In this document: positions 1 through 4,781 of the stretch, in pieces
How the letters are laid out: the number at the start of each line of letters is the position of its first letter
Position numbering within the stretch: the first letter of the stretch is position 1
From: Pseudomonadota bacterium
GTDB taxonomy: Bacteria > Pseudomonadota > Alphaproteobacteria > Ferrovibrionales > Ferrovibrionaceae
Assembly (NCBI GenBank): GCA_023434425.1
Contig: JAEYSS010000022.1
Span: 1 to 5,508 of the forward strand
Direction of reading: 5' to 3'
DNA: 5,508 nt
The notes under the pieces: model-generated
What the model was told of the DNA's origin: nothing
Seen by the model: only the letters and a program-made list of their open reading frames with translations
The model's database searches: none
Translations under genes and position numbers: made by a program

Positions 1-314
1 AACTTCTCCAGCGCGACCGGGCCGTCCCTGCCCACCGCCTTCATCGGCGTGCCGACGCCGGCGCAGTTGACCAGCACACGGACGGGCCCGACCTTGGCGA
101 TCGCGTCCTTCACGGCGGCCTCGCCGCCCGGGCCGTCGGCCACGTCGCATTTGATCGCCACGCCGCCGATCTCCTTCGCCGTCTGCTCGGCGAGGTCGAG
201 ATTCATGTCGAAGATGGCGACCTTGGCGCCGGCGCCTGCCAGCGCCTTGGCCGTTGCCGCACCCAGACCCGAAGCGCCGCCGGTGACGATCGCGCCTACA
301 CCCTTGAGATCCAT
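1..314 (-). CDS. HSD10-like short-chain dehydrogenase (3-hydroxyacyl-CoA dehydrogenase type 2 family), N-terminal part only
   Basis: This is a Rossmann-fold NAD(P)-dependent oxidoreductase of the classical SDR superfamily, expected to oxidise short-chain 3-hydroxyacyl-CoA or related alcohols in the cytoplasm. Only 104 codons lie in the window; the C-terminal part, with the catalytic Ser/Tyr/Lys, is beyond the left edge. Visible motifs are the cofactor-binding TGGASGLG (residues 11-18), an acidic residue at the end of the second strand (FDMN, D36) that points to NAD rather than NADP, a DV pair (57-58) for the adenine ring, and NCAG (83-86). NCAG in place of the usual NNAG, followed by a KAVGRDGP segment (92-99), is typical of the HSD17B10-like branch. 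The ATG at 314 has a good Shine-Dalgarno (GAGGGAGT, six bases upstream). The upstream gap of 110 bases suggests its own promoter. The SDR call is secure; the substrate is inferred from family resemblance and could be another short-chain alcohol. Confidence 0.88.
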   Translation of the reverse strand, partial: MDLKGVGAIVTGGASGLGAATAKALAGAGAKVAIFDMNLDLAEQTAKEIGGVAIKCDVADGPGGEAAVKDAIAKVGPVRVLVNCAGVGTPMKAVGRDGPVALEK

Positions 315-358
315 GAGATCACTCCCTCATCCGTTTTCAGCAGTCGTTATCTATCGTT

Positions 359-386
359 ACTATTTTCCGGGCGTGGTTATAACCAA
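359..386 (-). promoter_or_regulatory. Candidate promoter with overlapping palindromic operator upstream of the SDR gene
   Basis: Read on the minus strand, TTGGTT (386-381) and AATAGT (364-359) stand 16 bases apart and could be -35 and -10 boxes, placing the transcript start about 38 bases before the SDR ATG. A perfect 12-base palindrome, TGGTTATAACCA (374-385), overlaps the proposed -35 box, as a repressor operator would. The region is also clearly more AT-rich than the flanking genes. The box matches are moderate (3/6 and 4/6), so the promoter is tentative, while the palindrome is directly visible. The regulator is unknown; a TetR or GntR type acting on fatty-acid catabolism is only a guess. 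Confidence 0.35.
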
Positions 387-424
387 TCGGCCCGGCTTTG
401 GCTACGTTTGACCCGGCGGCGGCG

Positions 425-1168
425 CTATTGCGCCAGCAGGCGGTCGTAGTCGCCGCTGGTGACAACCTGCTTCAGCGCGAGGTTGAAGCGCGCGATCAGG
501 CCGGCGGCATCCGGCCGGCTGCGCGGCACGATCAGATGACTCTCCGAGCTGCCGAACGGCGGATCGCTGACCGCGACGACGCGGCCGGCCAGGTCCGCTT
601 TGGCGACCAGCGCCGCGCCGATGCGCAGATCCTGGATGAAAAAGTCGGCGCGGTCCGCCGCCAGCAGGCCGGGACAGGAGGCCGCACTGGCTGTCGTCGC
701 GCGCTGCAGCTGTCCGCTGTCGAGCATCGCCTGCAGTGTCATTGCGGACGCATAGCCCAGCGGCGTGCAGACGCGGCGACCTTTCAGATCCTCCGGCCCG
801 CGATAGGCAAAGCGGCGGTCGACCGGCATGAAGACCGCCTGCCGCACCTGGAACAGCGGGTCGGAATACAGGACGTCGCGCTCGCGGTCGGCTGTGCGCA
901 CATAGGGGAATGTCGCGTCGAAACGGCCGCGCAGGGTTTCCTCGTAACCGCGACGCCAGGGCGCGGTCTCGATCGCGGCCGTCGCGTCCATGCGGCGCAG
1001 CACCTGCTGCACCAGCCGCACCGCCAGACCGCCACCGGGTTCCTGGGCGTCGACATAGGGCGGGTAGTCCTCACCCGTCACCAGCGTGAGGCGGTCGGAC
1101 GCCCAGGCGGAGGACAGCGTCGCTGCCACCAGCATCACGACGGTCAGAAGAACCCGTAAAATCCCCAT
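425..1168 (-). CDS. Periplasmic solute-binding protein, SBP_bac_3 (COG0834) type, orphan
   Basis: This appears to be a secreted extracellular solute-binding protein of the amino-acid ABC transporter type. From the chosen ATG (1168) it is 247 residues, opening with a signal peptide (MGILRVLLTVVMLVAA, then a likely cut after SSAWA). The mature protein begins SDRLTLVTGEDYPPYVD, the usual first strand of this fold. A GGLAVRLVQQVLRRM helix, a DATFPYVRTADRERD segment and a SDPLFQVRQAVF stretch follow, as in family members. Two mature cysteines (RRVCTPL and AASCPGLL) could form a disulfide. Upstream in-frame starts exist: a GTG at 1192 preceded by AAGAGA, and an ATG at 1243 that would overlap the divergent gene's leader. 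ATG 1168 puts the signal peptide right at the N-terminus but has only a close, weak GGCAGG. No permease or ATPase gene is in the window, so it may serve a distant transporter or act as a sensor. The ligand cannot be told. Confidence 0.82.
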   Translation of the reverse strand: MGILRVLLTVVMLVAATLSSAWASDRLTLVTGEDYPPYVDAQEPGGGLAVRLVQQVLRRMDATAAIETAPWRRGYEETLRGRFDATFPYVRTADRERDVLYSDPLFQVRQAVFMPVDRRFAYRGPEDLKGRRVCTPLGYASAMTLQAMLDSGQLQRATTASAASCPGLLAADRADFFIQDLRIGAALVAKADLAGRVVAVSDPPFGSSESHLIVPRSRPDAAGLIARFNLALKQVVTSGDYDRLLAQ

Positions 1169-1222
1169 AACCTGCCAAAAACGATCTGCCACACGTTCTC
1201 TTATCGCACAGACCAGGCCGAC

Positions 1223-1251
1223 TTGCAGCCCGAACCGCCGCACCCCATATC
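1223..1251 (+). promoter_or_regulatory. Weak candidate promoter for the DUF1232 gene
   Basis: TTGCAG (1223-1228) and CATATC (1246-1251) are separated by 17 bases, and the -10-like box ends seven bases before the ATG at 1259, so a transcript would start at or next to the start codon. There is no Shine-Dalgarno before that ATG, which fits a leaderless message. Each hexamer matches consensus at only three positions, so this rests mainly on spacing and on the absence of a ribosome-binding site. Confidence 0.22.
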
Positions 1252-1258
1252 AGCCGCC

Positions 1259-1639
1259 ATGAGCCTCGATCCCAATCCGCTGGCCTTCCAGGTGCCGGCC
1301 GATCCCGCCCGCCTCAAGCTGGAAGAGCCGCGGCTGGCGAAACGCTTCTGGCGCAAGCTGAAACGCACGGTCAGCTACCTGCCGGGCGCGGAAACCTTCC
1401 TGGCCGCCTTCTATGCCGCGACCGATCCGAAAACCCCGGCCACGGCCAAGGCGGTGCTGTTCGGCGCGCTGGGCTATTTCATCATGCCGGTCGACTTCAT
1501 CCCCGACATTTTCGGCGCCATGGGTTATGGCGACGACCTGGCCGTGATCTTTGCCGCGATCAAGGCGGTGGAATCGAGCATGACCGAGGCGCATCGCCGC
1601 GCCGCCGCCGCCTGGCTGGACAAGCTGCGCCGCGGCTAG
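1259..1639 (+). CDS. DUF1232 (YkvA-like) domain protein
   Basis: This is a 126-residue protein with a DUF1232 core at about residues 62-104. The diagnostic pattern is visible: ATAKAVLFGALGYFIMPVDF, then IPD (81-83), a GYGDD motif (89-93) and a following hydrophobic helix. The core has hydrophobic segments on either side of the MPVDFIPD turn, so the protein is probably membrane-associated. Family members are widespread small proteins of unknown biochemical role. The N-terminal 60 residues are basic (KRFWRKLKR, 29-37) and lie before the core. The ATG at 1259 has no ribosome-binding site; a TTG at 1223 would add 12 residues but is less likely. The gene is divergent from the binding-protein gene (90-base gap), and 48 bases separate its stop from the next plus-strand gene. 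The family call is firm; the function is unknown. Confidence 0.88.
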   Translation: MSLDPNPLAFQVPADPARLKLEEPRLAKRFWRKLKRTVSYLPGAETFLAAFYAATDPKTPATAKAVLFGALGYFIMPVDFIPDIFGAMGYGDDLAVIFAAIKAVESSMTEAHRRAAAAWLDKLRRG

Positions 1640-1649
1640 GGCCCGCGCC

Positions 1650-1686
1650 GTCTGCTAGATTGGCGCGCTGTCTGCTAGACTGACGC
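1650..1686 (+). promoter_or_regulatory. Tandemly duplicated extended -10 promoter motif, probable leaderless start
   Basis: Two copies of a 17-base motif lie 20 bases apart: GTCTGCTAGATTGGCGC (1650-1666) and GTCTGCTAGACTGACGC (1670-1686), differing at two positions. Each contains an extended -10 element, TGC followed by TAGATT (1656-1661) or TAGACT (1676-1681). From the second copy, a start seven bases downstream falls on 1688, the A of the next gene's ATG, so the message would have no leader. No Shine-Dalgarno precedes that ATG. The duplication is directly visible; promoter activity is inferred. Confidence 0.55.
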
Positions 1687-1687
1687 C

Positions 1688-2110
1688 ATGCGCGCCGACC
1701 TTACCCTGGCCTTTCTCCTGCTGCCTGTTGTCGCGCCGGCCAATGAGCCGCCGGCGCCGCCGCTGCAGTTCCGCGCCGGCACCATTCTCTCCGGCGGGCA
1801 TCTGCTGCCCGCTGACGTCACGCTGCCGGCGGTCGCGGGCCCGGTGACGCTGCAGCCGGCAGACGGCCCGCCGCTGCACTGGCGCGTCACGGTCGGCAAC
1901 GGCGAGACCCGGCTGCTCGATGCGCAGGGACGCTGGGCGGCGAAGGCGGAGTATCACCGCGTCGAGCGCGGCGGGCGCGAGATCTGCCAGACCTACCAGA
2001 CCACGATCTCGCCCGAATGGAGCGCGACAACCAAGGACAGCGCCGCGCGCGCCGACTACACGCCGGCCGACGACCGCATCTACGCTTTCCGCGACGTGCC
2101 CTGTCCTTAA
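1688..2110 (+). CDS. Small exported protein of unknown family
   Basis: I do not recognise a family for this 140-residue protein. Residues 1-18 look like a short signal peptide (MRADLTLAFLLLPVVAPA), with cleavage likely before NEPPAPP. The mature part starts Pro-rich, then carries predicted beta-type segments (PPLHWRVTVGNGETRLLDA, 61-79) and a polar C-terminal half. It has exactly two cysteines, C100 (REICQTYQ) and C139 (VPCP, two residues from the end), which could form a disulfide in the periplasm. There is no lipobox. The ATG is chosen because the duplicated -10 motif places transcription start on it. Codon use has the strong G/C third-position bias of the neighbours, supporting a real gene. 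A three-hairpin repeat begins seven bases after the stop. Alternative frames over the same DNA lack any family features. Confidence 0.7.
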   Translation: MRADLTLAFLLLPVVAPANEPPAPPLQFRAGTILSGGHLLPADVTLPAVAGPVTLQPADGPPLHWRVTVGNGETRLLDAQGRWAAKAEYHRVERGGREICQTYQTTISPEWSATTKDSAARADYTPADDRIYAFRDVPCP

Positions 2111-2116
2111 AGAAGC

Positions 2117-2225
2117 CCCTCATCCCAACCCTCCCCCGCATGCGGGAGAGGGAGTGAAGCTGCAATGCCCTCTCCCACTTGTGGGAGAGGGAGGGCCCCG
2201 CTGCGACGCAGTGGGAGGGTGAGGG
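2117..2225. repeat. Three-hairpin intergenic repeat element (REP/MITE-like) in a convergent gap
   Basis: This is a roughly 109-base element between converging genes. Its ends are imperfect inverted repeats: CCCTCA at 2118-2123 against TGAGGG at 2220-2225. Inside are three stem-loops: 2129-2152 (12-base arms centred on GCATGC, one mismatch), 2168-2191 (perfect 11-base arms CCCTCTCCCAC / GTGGGAGAGGG around a TT loop), and 2197-2215 (CTGCG-A-CGCAG core extended by a G·T pair and CCC/GGG). CCCTCTCCC-type palindromes of this sort are very common dispersed intergenic repeats in Proteobacteria. No transposase is encoded. It could also end or stabilise the plus-strand transcript, though no T-run follows any stem. 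Confidence 0.72.
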
Positions 2226-2234
2226 TCTTGCTAC

Positions 2235-2273
2235 AAAAAATCAGGGCCCGCCTCCGTAACACGAGACGGGCCC
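2235..2273 (-). terminator. Intrinsic terminator of the YbaY-like lipoprotein gene
   Basis: Read on the minus strand, a GC-rich stem, CGGGCCC-type arms at 2267-2273 and 2244-2250 extended inward by GAG/CTC (2252-2254 with 2263-2265) with one mismatch, encloses an eight-base loop and is followed three bases later by six Ts (2240-2235). It lies 26 bases past the stop codon at 2299. This is a textbook rho-independent terminator. On the plus strand the stem is followed by no T-run, so it acts in one direction. Confidence 0.85.
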
Positions 2274-2298
2274 CGACCTTCAATTCAGCAGAGGTGGC

Positions 2299-2895
2299 TT
2301 AGCGCACCGGCTGCAGGATGATGGTGCCGGCCGGCGGCGCGGCGGGCGCCGGAGCGACATAATAGGTGCCGCCGGCCGGCGCCGGCTGCACGATCACCGG
2401 ACCGGTGGTGACCGGTGCGGCCGTCGTGGTGGTGGTGGTCTGCTGCACCACGGTGCCCGGCGCCACCGCGGGCGACGGCACGAACATGGCGCTCACCTGC
2501 TCCAGCTCGACATGGATACCGCTCGACGGCGCGGTCTTGGTCAGCACCTGGTAGACCTTGTTGTTGCGGAACAGCACGCGACCGCCCTGCTCGATCCAGG
2601 CATTCACCACATAGGTGGCGTTCGGATTGATGCTGCCATACTGGTAGGGCAGCGAGAAGCTGGTCACCGCCATGCTGTTCGGCACGATACGCTGTTCCGA
2701 CACAACGTCCGGATAGGACTGGCCGCGGGTGACGTCTTCGAGACGAACCACGATCACCGAATCAGCCGGCAGAATGAGGCGTTCGCGATACGATACCGTA
2801 CCGCTGACGGCGTAGCTGCGCGGGGCGCAGGCGACGACCGAGGAAGCCGCAAGGGCAGCGGCGGCAAGCACGAAGAAAGAGCGACGCGCGATCAT
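2299..2895 (-). CDS. YbaY/YscW-type lipoprotein with a low-complexity tail
   Basis: This is a 198-residue predicted outer-membrane lipoprotein. The signal peptide ends in a lipobox, VVAC, with lipidation at C23; Ala at +2 favours outer-membrane sorting. Residues about 29-133 match the YbaY/YscW domain (PF09619 type): VSGTVSYRERLILPADSVIV, RLEDVTRG, a SFSLPYQY strand, the YVVNAWIEQGGRVLF segment and VYQVLTK. YscW-type proteins act as secretin pilotins, and YbaY-like ones are envelope proteins of little-known function; no secretion genes are present here. The tail (about 140-198) is low complexity: six Thr at 153-158, then Pro/Ala/Gly-rich sequence. The ATG at 2895 has a strong AAGGAG seven bases upstream; an in-frame ATG at 2946 would bury the signal peptide and is rejected. 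An EcfG-type promoter upstream suggests stress control, and a terminator follows. The gene is monocistronic. Confidence 0.88.
   Translation of the reverse strand: MIARRSFFVLAAAALAASSVVACAPRSYAVSGTVSYRERLILPADSVIVVRLEDVTRGQSYPDVVSEQRIVPNSMAVTSFSLPYQYGSINPNATYVVNAWIEQGGRVLFRNNKVYQVLTKTAPSSGIHVELEQVSAMFVPSPAVAPGTVVQQTTTTTTAAPVTTGPVIVQPAPAGGTYYVAPAPAAPPAGTIILQPVR
2422..2439. repeat. GGT/CGT trinucleotide tract coding for six threonines
   Basis: The tract has two CGT units followed by four GGT units on the plus strand, read as ACC/ACG threonine codons 153-158 of the lipoprotein on the minus strand. It is short but could change length by slippage without shifting the frame. Confidence 0.6.
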
Positions 2896-3003
2896 GTTTT
2901 TTCTCCTTATGGTCAGGACGGATCGCGCGCGACTGCAGCATGGCATGCTGTGTCGCCGTATCCGTACCCGTATCCCAGGCTGCGTTTCCTGGCTGGGTGG
3001 CAG
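2896..3003 (-). promoter_or_regulatory. Long leader of the lipoprotein gene with palindrome and hexamer repeats
   Basis: If transcription starts from the EcfG-type promoter, the lipoprotein message has a leader of about 105 bases. It contains a perfect palindrome with 7-base arms, CAGCATG-G-CATGCTG (2936-2950), and three near-identical hexamers, CCGTAT CCGTAC CCGTAT on the plus strand (2956-2973). The strong AAGGAG sits just before the ATG. No known riboswitch core was recognised. A local fold or an operator at the palindrome is possible. Confidence 0.4.
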
Positions 3004-3009
3004 GCAACA

Positions 3010-3034
3010 AACGTGGCCGTGGAGACGCGGTTCC
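3010..3034 (-). promoter_or_regulatory. EcfG-type (general stress sigma factor) promoter
   Basis: On the minus strand, GGAAC (3034-3030) is followed by exactly 16 bases and then CGTT (3013-3010). GGAAC-N16/17-CGTT is the established consensus for EcfG (SigT/PhyR-pathway) promoters in Alphaproteobacteria. It lies in an intergenic stretch, oriented toward the lipoprotein gene. A rough count gives about 0.1 perfect matches by chance on both strands of this window, so a perfect one in the right place and direction is notable. Transcription would start about 105 bases before the ATG at 2895. Confidence 0.68.
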
Positions 3035-3084
3035 GCTTGGTTTTCGCGCGGTCATGTTTTTGTTTCAGGAGAAGGATGCCCTGC

Positions 3085-3105
3085 CGGCGGCAACCATTGC
3101 GGCCG
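3085..3105. other. Stem-loop downstream of the DUF6644 gene
   Basis: Nine-base arms with one mismatch (CGGC and GCAA segments) enclose a three-base loop, starting 24 bases past the stop of the gene at 3129. On the minus strand no T-run follows, so it is a weak candidate for ending or protecting the DUF6152-DUF6644 transcript. Confidence 0.3.
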
Positions 3106-3128
3106 AATCAAGGCGGGCGGCGGTGCGC

Positions 3129-3626
3129 CTACAGATAGGCGATCAGGCGACCGCCGATCACCGCGCCGGTCCAGGCCAGCAGCGAGGTGACGGCACCCAG
3201 TCGTGCCACCGGCGGCACCAGGTTGACCGCGCCCCACAGCGCCATGGTACGCCACGGTCCGAGATGGAACAGGATCGCATTGGCCAGACCTAATGCTACG
3301 CAGAACAGCTTGACCTGGAAGGCGGGATTCATCGCGATGCTGGTCGCCTCGGTGGCGAACAGCAGGAAACCGGCGGGCGCGGCGATGCAGAAGCCGGTCA
3401 TCGCCAGCGGGACGGCATGGTGGGCAAAAACCGGCACCGGCAGGAAGCGATGCAGGCCGAGCAGTCGCAGATCGAAGCCAATGATACTGCCGACCAGCAG
3501 GATAAAACCGAAAATATGCAGGATCTCGACGGCGGGATACAGCCACATCGATTCCCGCATGGCGGCGCCGAGACCGGACTGCTCGAGCGACACCAGCAGC
3601 GGATGATGCGAAGCGGTATGCTCCAT
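3129..3626 (-). CDS. DUF6644-type four-helix membrane protein
   Basis: This is a 165-residue integral membrane protein with four likely helices at about 28-50, 68-90, 103-122 and 141-163. The first helix begins MWLYPAVEILHIFGFILLVG, the hallmark of proteins annotated as DUF6644, and continues to GFDLRLLGL. Histidines sit in or at the edge of helices: H37 (EILHIFG), H69-H70 (FAHHAVP) and H121 (LFHLGPW); they could bind heme or a metal, which is inferred only. Function is unknown. The ATG at 3626 has little Shine-Dalgarno and lies 16 bases after the stop of the DUF6152 gene, so translational coupling is likely. A start at codon 27 would drop a polar N-terminal stretch, including HH at 7-8, that precedes the first helix. 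The adjoining DUF6152 gene is a common partner of this family as I recall it. Confidence 0.82.
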   Translation of the reverse strand: MEHTASHHPLLVSLEQSGLGAAMRESMWLYPAVEILHIFGFILLVGSIIGFDLRLLGLHRFLPVPVFAHHAVPLAMTGFCIAAPAGFLLFATEATSIAMNPAFQVKLFCVALGLANAILFHLGPWRTMALWGAVNLVPPVARLGAVTSLLAWTGAVIGGRLIAYL

Positions 3627-3642
3627 GTCCGGGCTTCGGGGC

Positions 3643-3993
3643 TCAGCGCAGTTCGACGGTAAAGCCGTTATGCGTGACGCGTTCGGCGCGCATCTCGTCG
3701 GGCCGCGAGCGGCTGGGATAACCGACCGCCACCACCCTGTCGCCGACCTTGATCTCCGCCAGCGGCTTGCCGCGGGCGGCCATGCGCGACGGCGGCGACA
3801 GCGTGACGATCCACAGCTTGTCGGCGGTTTTCAGCTTCAGTTCGCCATGCGGATTGTTCGGATCGATCTCGGCCACCGTGCCGTCCAGCGTCAGCACGGT
3901 GTTGGAGTCGTACGAGCCCCAGCCGTGATGGGCCAGGGCGCCAGTCGACAGCAAGGCAAACGCGGCAATCAGAATTGTACGACGGACAGGCAT
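3643..3993 (-). CDS. DUF6152 small periplasmic protein with predicted mature N-terminal His-His
   Basis: This is a 116-residue exported protein. The signal peptide is MPVRRTILIAAFALLSTGALA, cut after ALA to expose HHGWGSYD. The body matches DUF6152 proteins: a LTLDGTVAEIDPNNPHGELK strand pair (35-54), WIVTLSPPSRMAARG (61-75), KVGDRVVAVGYPSR (82-95) and DEMRAERVTHNGFTVEL (99-115). It looks like a small all-beta, OB-like fold. H22, H23 (mature 1-2) and H49 (NPHG) are candidate metal ligands. The ATG at 3993 has AGGAGG seven bases upstream; an in-frame ATG at 4071 would place 26 extra residues before the signal peptide and run into the neighbouring terminator, so it is rejected. It is the first gene of a unit with the DUF6644 membrane protein. 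The biochemical role is not established; a copper-handling role is a hypothesis. Confidence 0.85.
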   Translation of the reverse strand: MPVRRTILIAAFALLSTGALAHHGWGSYDSNTVLTLDGTVAEIDPNNPHGELKLKTADKLWIVTLSPPSRMAARGKPLAEIKVGDRVVAVGYPSRSRPDEMRAERVTHNGFTVELR

Positions 3994-4052
3994 GGGGGCA
4001 CCTCCTGCTGGGAAGGCGCGTATTTTCGGGCGAAGCACCCTCACGCGCAACG

Positions 4053-4081
4053 AAAAAGGCCCCGGCGACAACCGGGGCCTT
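4053..4081 (-). terminator. Intrinsic terminator of the scoA-scoB operon
   Basis: Perfect ten-base arms, AAGGCCCCGG (4056-4065) and CCGGGGCCTT (4072-4081), enclose a six-base loop. On the minus strand the stem runs straight into five Ts (4057-4053). It lies 25 bases after the scoB stop. On the plus strand no T-run follows, so it is directional, and it separates scoB from the DUF6152 unit. Confidence 0.92.
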
Positions 4082-4105
4082 GATCACATCAACGTATGCG
4101 AAAGA

Positions 4106-4756
4106 TTACTTGGCCGAGGCGGCGACCGTGTAGTCCGCACCGGTCTTGTCCTTCAGCTCCTCAAGCGACACGCCGGGCGCGCGTTCGATCAGGGTCATGC
4201 CGCCCTTCTTCTTGTCGATGGTGAAGACCGCGAGATCGGTGATCACCATGTCGACGACGCCGGCGCCGGTCAGCGGCAGGTCGCAGGTCTTGAGCAGCTT
4301 CTTCTCGCCGTCCTTGGAATTATGCTCCATGACGACGACGACGCGCTTCACGCCGGCGACCAGATCCATCGCGCCGCCCATGCCCTTGACCATCTTGCCC
4401 GGGATCATCCAGTTGGCCAGATCGCCATTCTCCGCCACCTGCATGGCACCGAGAATGGACAGATCGATATGGCCGCCGCGGATCATCGCAAACGACTGGT
4501 CCGAGCCGAAGAAGCTCGAATGCGGCAGCTCTGTAATGGTCTGCTTGCCGGCATTGATCAGGTCGGGATCTTCCTCGCCCTCGAAGGGGAAAGGCCCCAT
4601 GCCGAGCATGCCATTTTCCGACTGCAGCACGACATCGACGCCGTCGGGGATGAAGTTCGATACCAGCGTCGGGATGCCGATGCCGAGGTTGACGTAGAAA
4701 CCGTCCTTCAGCTCTTTCGCTGCACGGGCGGCCATTTCATCGCGGGTCCAGGCCAT
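4106..4756 (-). CDS. scoB: Succinyl-CoA:3-ketoacid CoA-transferase, subunit B
   Basis: This is the beta subunit of a family I CoA-transferase that moves CoA from succinyl-CoA to acetoacetate or another 3-oxoacid in the cytoplasm. It carries the catalytic glutamate in the family signature SENGMLGMGPFP (46-57, E47), which forms the glutamyl-CoA thioester. Other conserved pieces are NLGIGIPTLVSNF (23-35), the NAGKQTITELP segment, GGHIDLSILGAMQV (94-107) and NWMIPGKMVKGMGGAMDLV (115-133). At 216 residues it has full normal length. The ATG at 4756 has AGAGGAG eight bases upstream and follows scoA after 25 bases, so the two form one operon. The same fold is used in PcaJ (3-oxoadipate) and AtoA; the ScoB reading rests on overall similarity and no pca genes are seen. 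An intrinsic terminator follows. Confidence 0.95.
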   Translation of the reverse strand: MAWTRDEMAARAAKELKDGFYVNLGIGIPTLVSNFIPDGVDVVLQSENGMLGMGPFPFEGEEDPDLINAGKQTITELPHSSFFGSDQSFAMIRGGHIDLSILGAMQVAENGDLANWMIPGKMVKGMGGAMDLVAGVKRVVVVMEHNSKDGEKKLLKTCDLPLTGAGVVDMVITDLAVFTIDKKKGGMTLIERAPGVSLEELKDKTGADYTVAASAK

Positions 4757-4781
4757 GTCTGTCTCTCCTCTTCCCGTCGCC

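Noticed and set aside
367..395. Possible intrinsic terminator after the binding-protein gene
   Set aside because: The CCGGGC/GCCCGG stem is followed by As, not Ts, on the minus strand and has a 17-base loop; a regulatory palindrome fits better.
398..1159. Long plus-strand open frame opposite the binding-protein gene
   Set aside because: Arg/Gln/His-rich translation with no family features; the minus strand gives a signal peptide and a recognisable binding-protein fold.
2129..2215. Could the repeated hairpins be a CRISPR array?
   Set aside because: The units are palindromes of differing sequence without constant-length spacers, and no cas genes are present.
1920..2222. Plus-strand frame running into the hairpin repeat
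   Set aside because: Arg/Thr-rich out-of-frame reading of the 1688 gene that ends in repeat sequence.
2896..3128. Possible riboswitch or small gene upstream of the lipoprotein
   Set aside because: I found no conserved cores of cobalamin, TPP, SAM, glycine or FMN riboswitches, and short frames there lack ribosome-binding sites or family features.
2512..3138. Plus-strand open frame across the lipoprotein gene and its leader
   Set aside because: No recognisable domain; overlaps a gene with lipobox, Shine-Dalgarno, promoter and terminator on the other strand.
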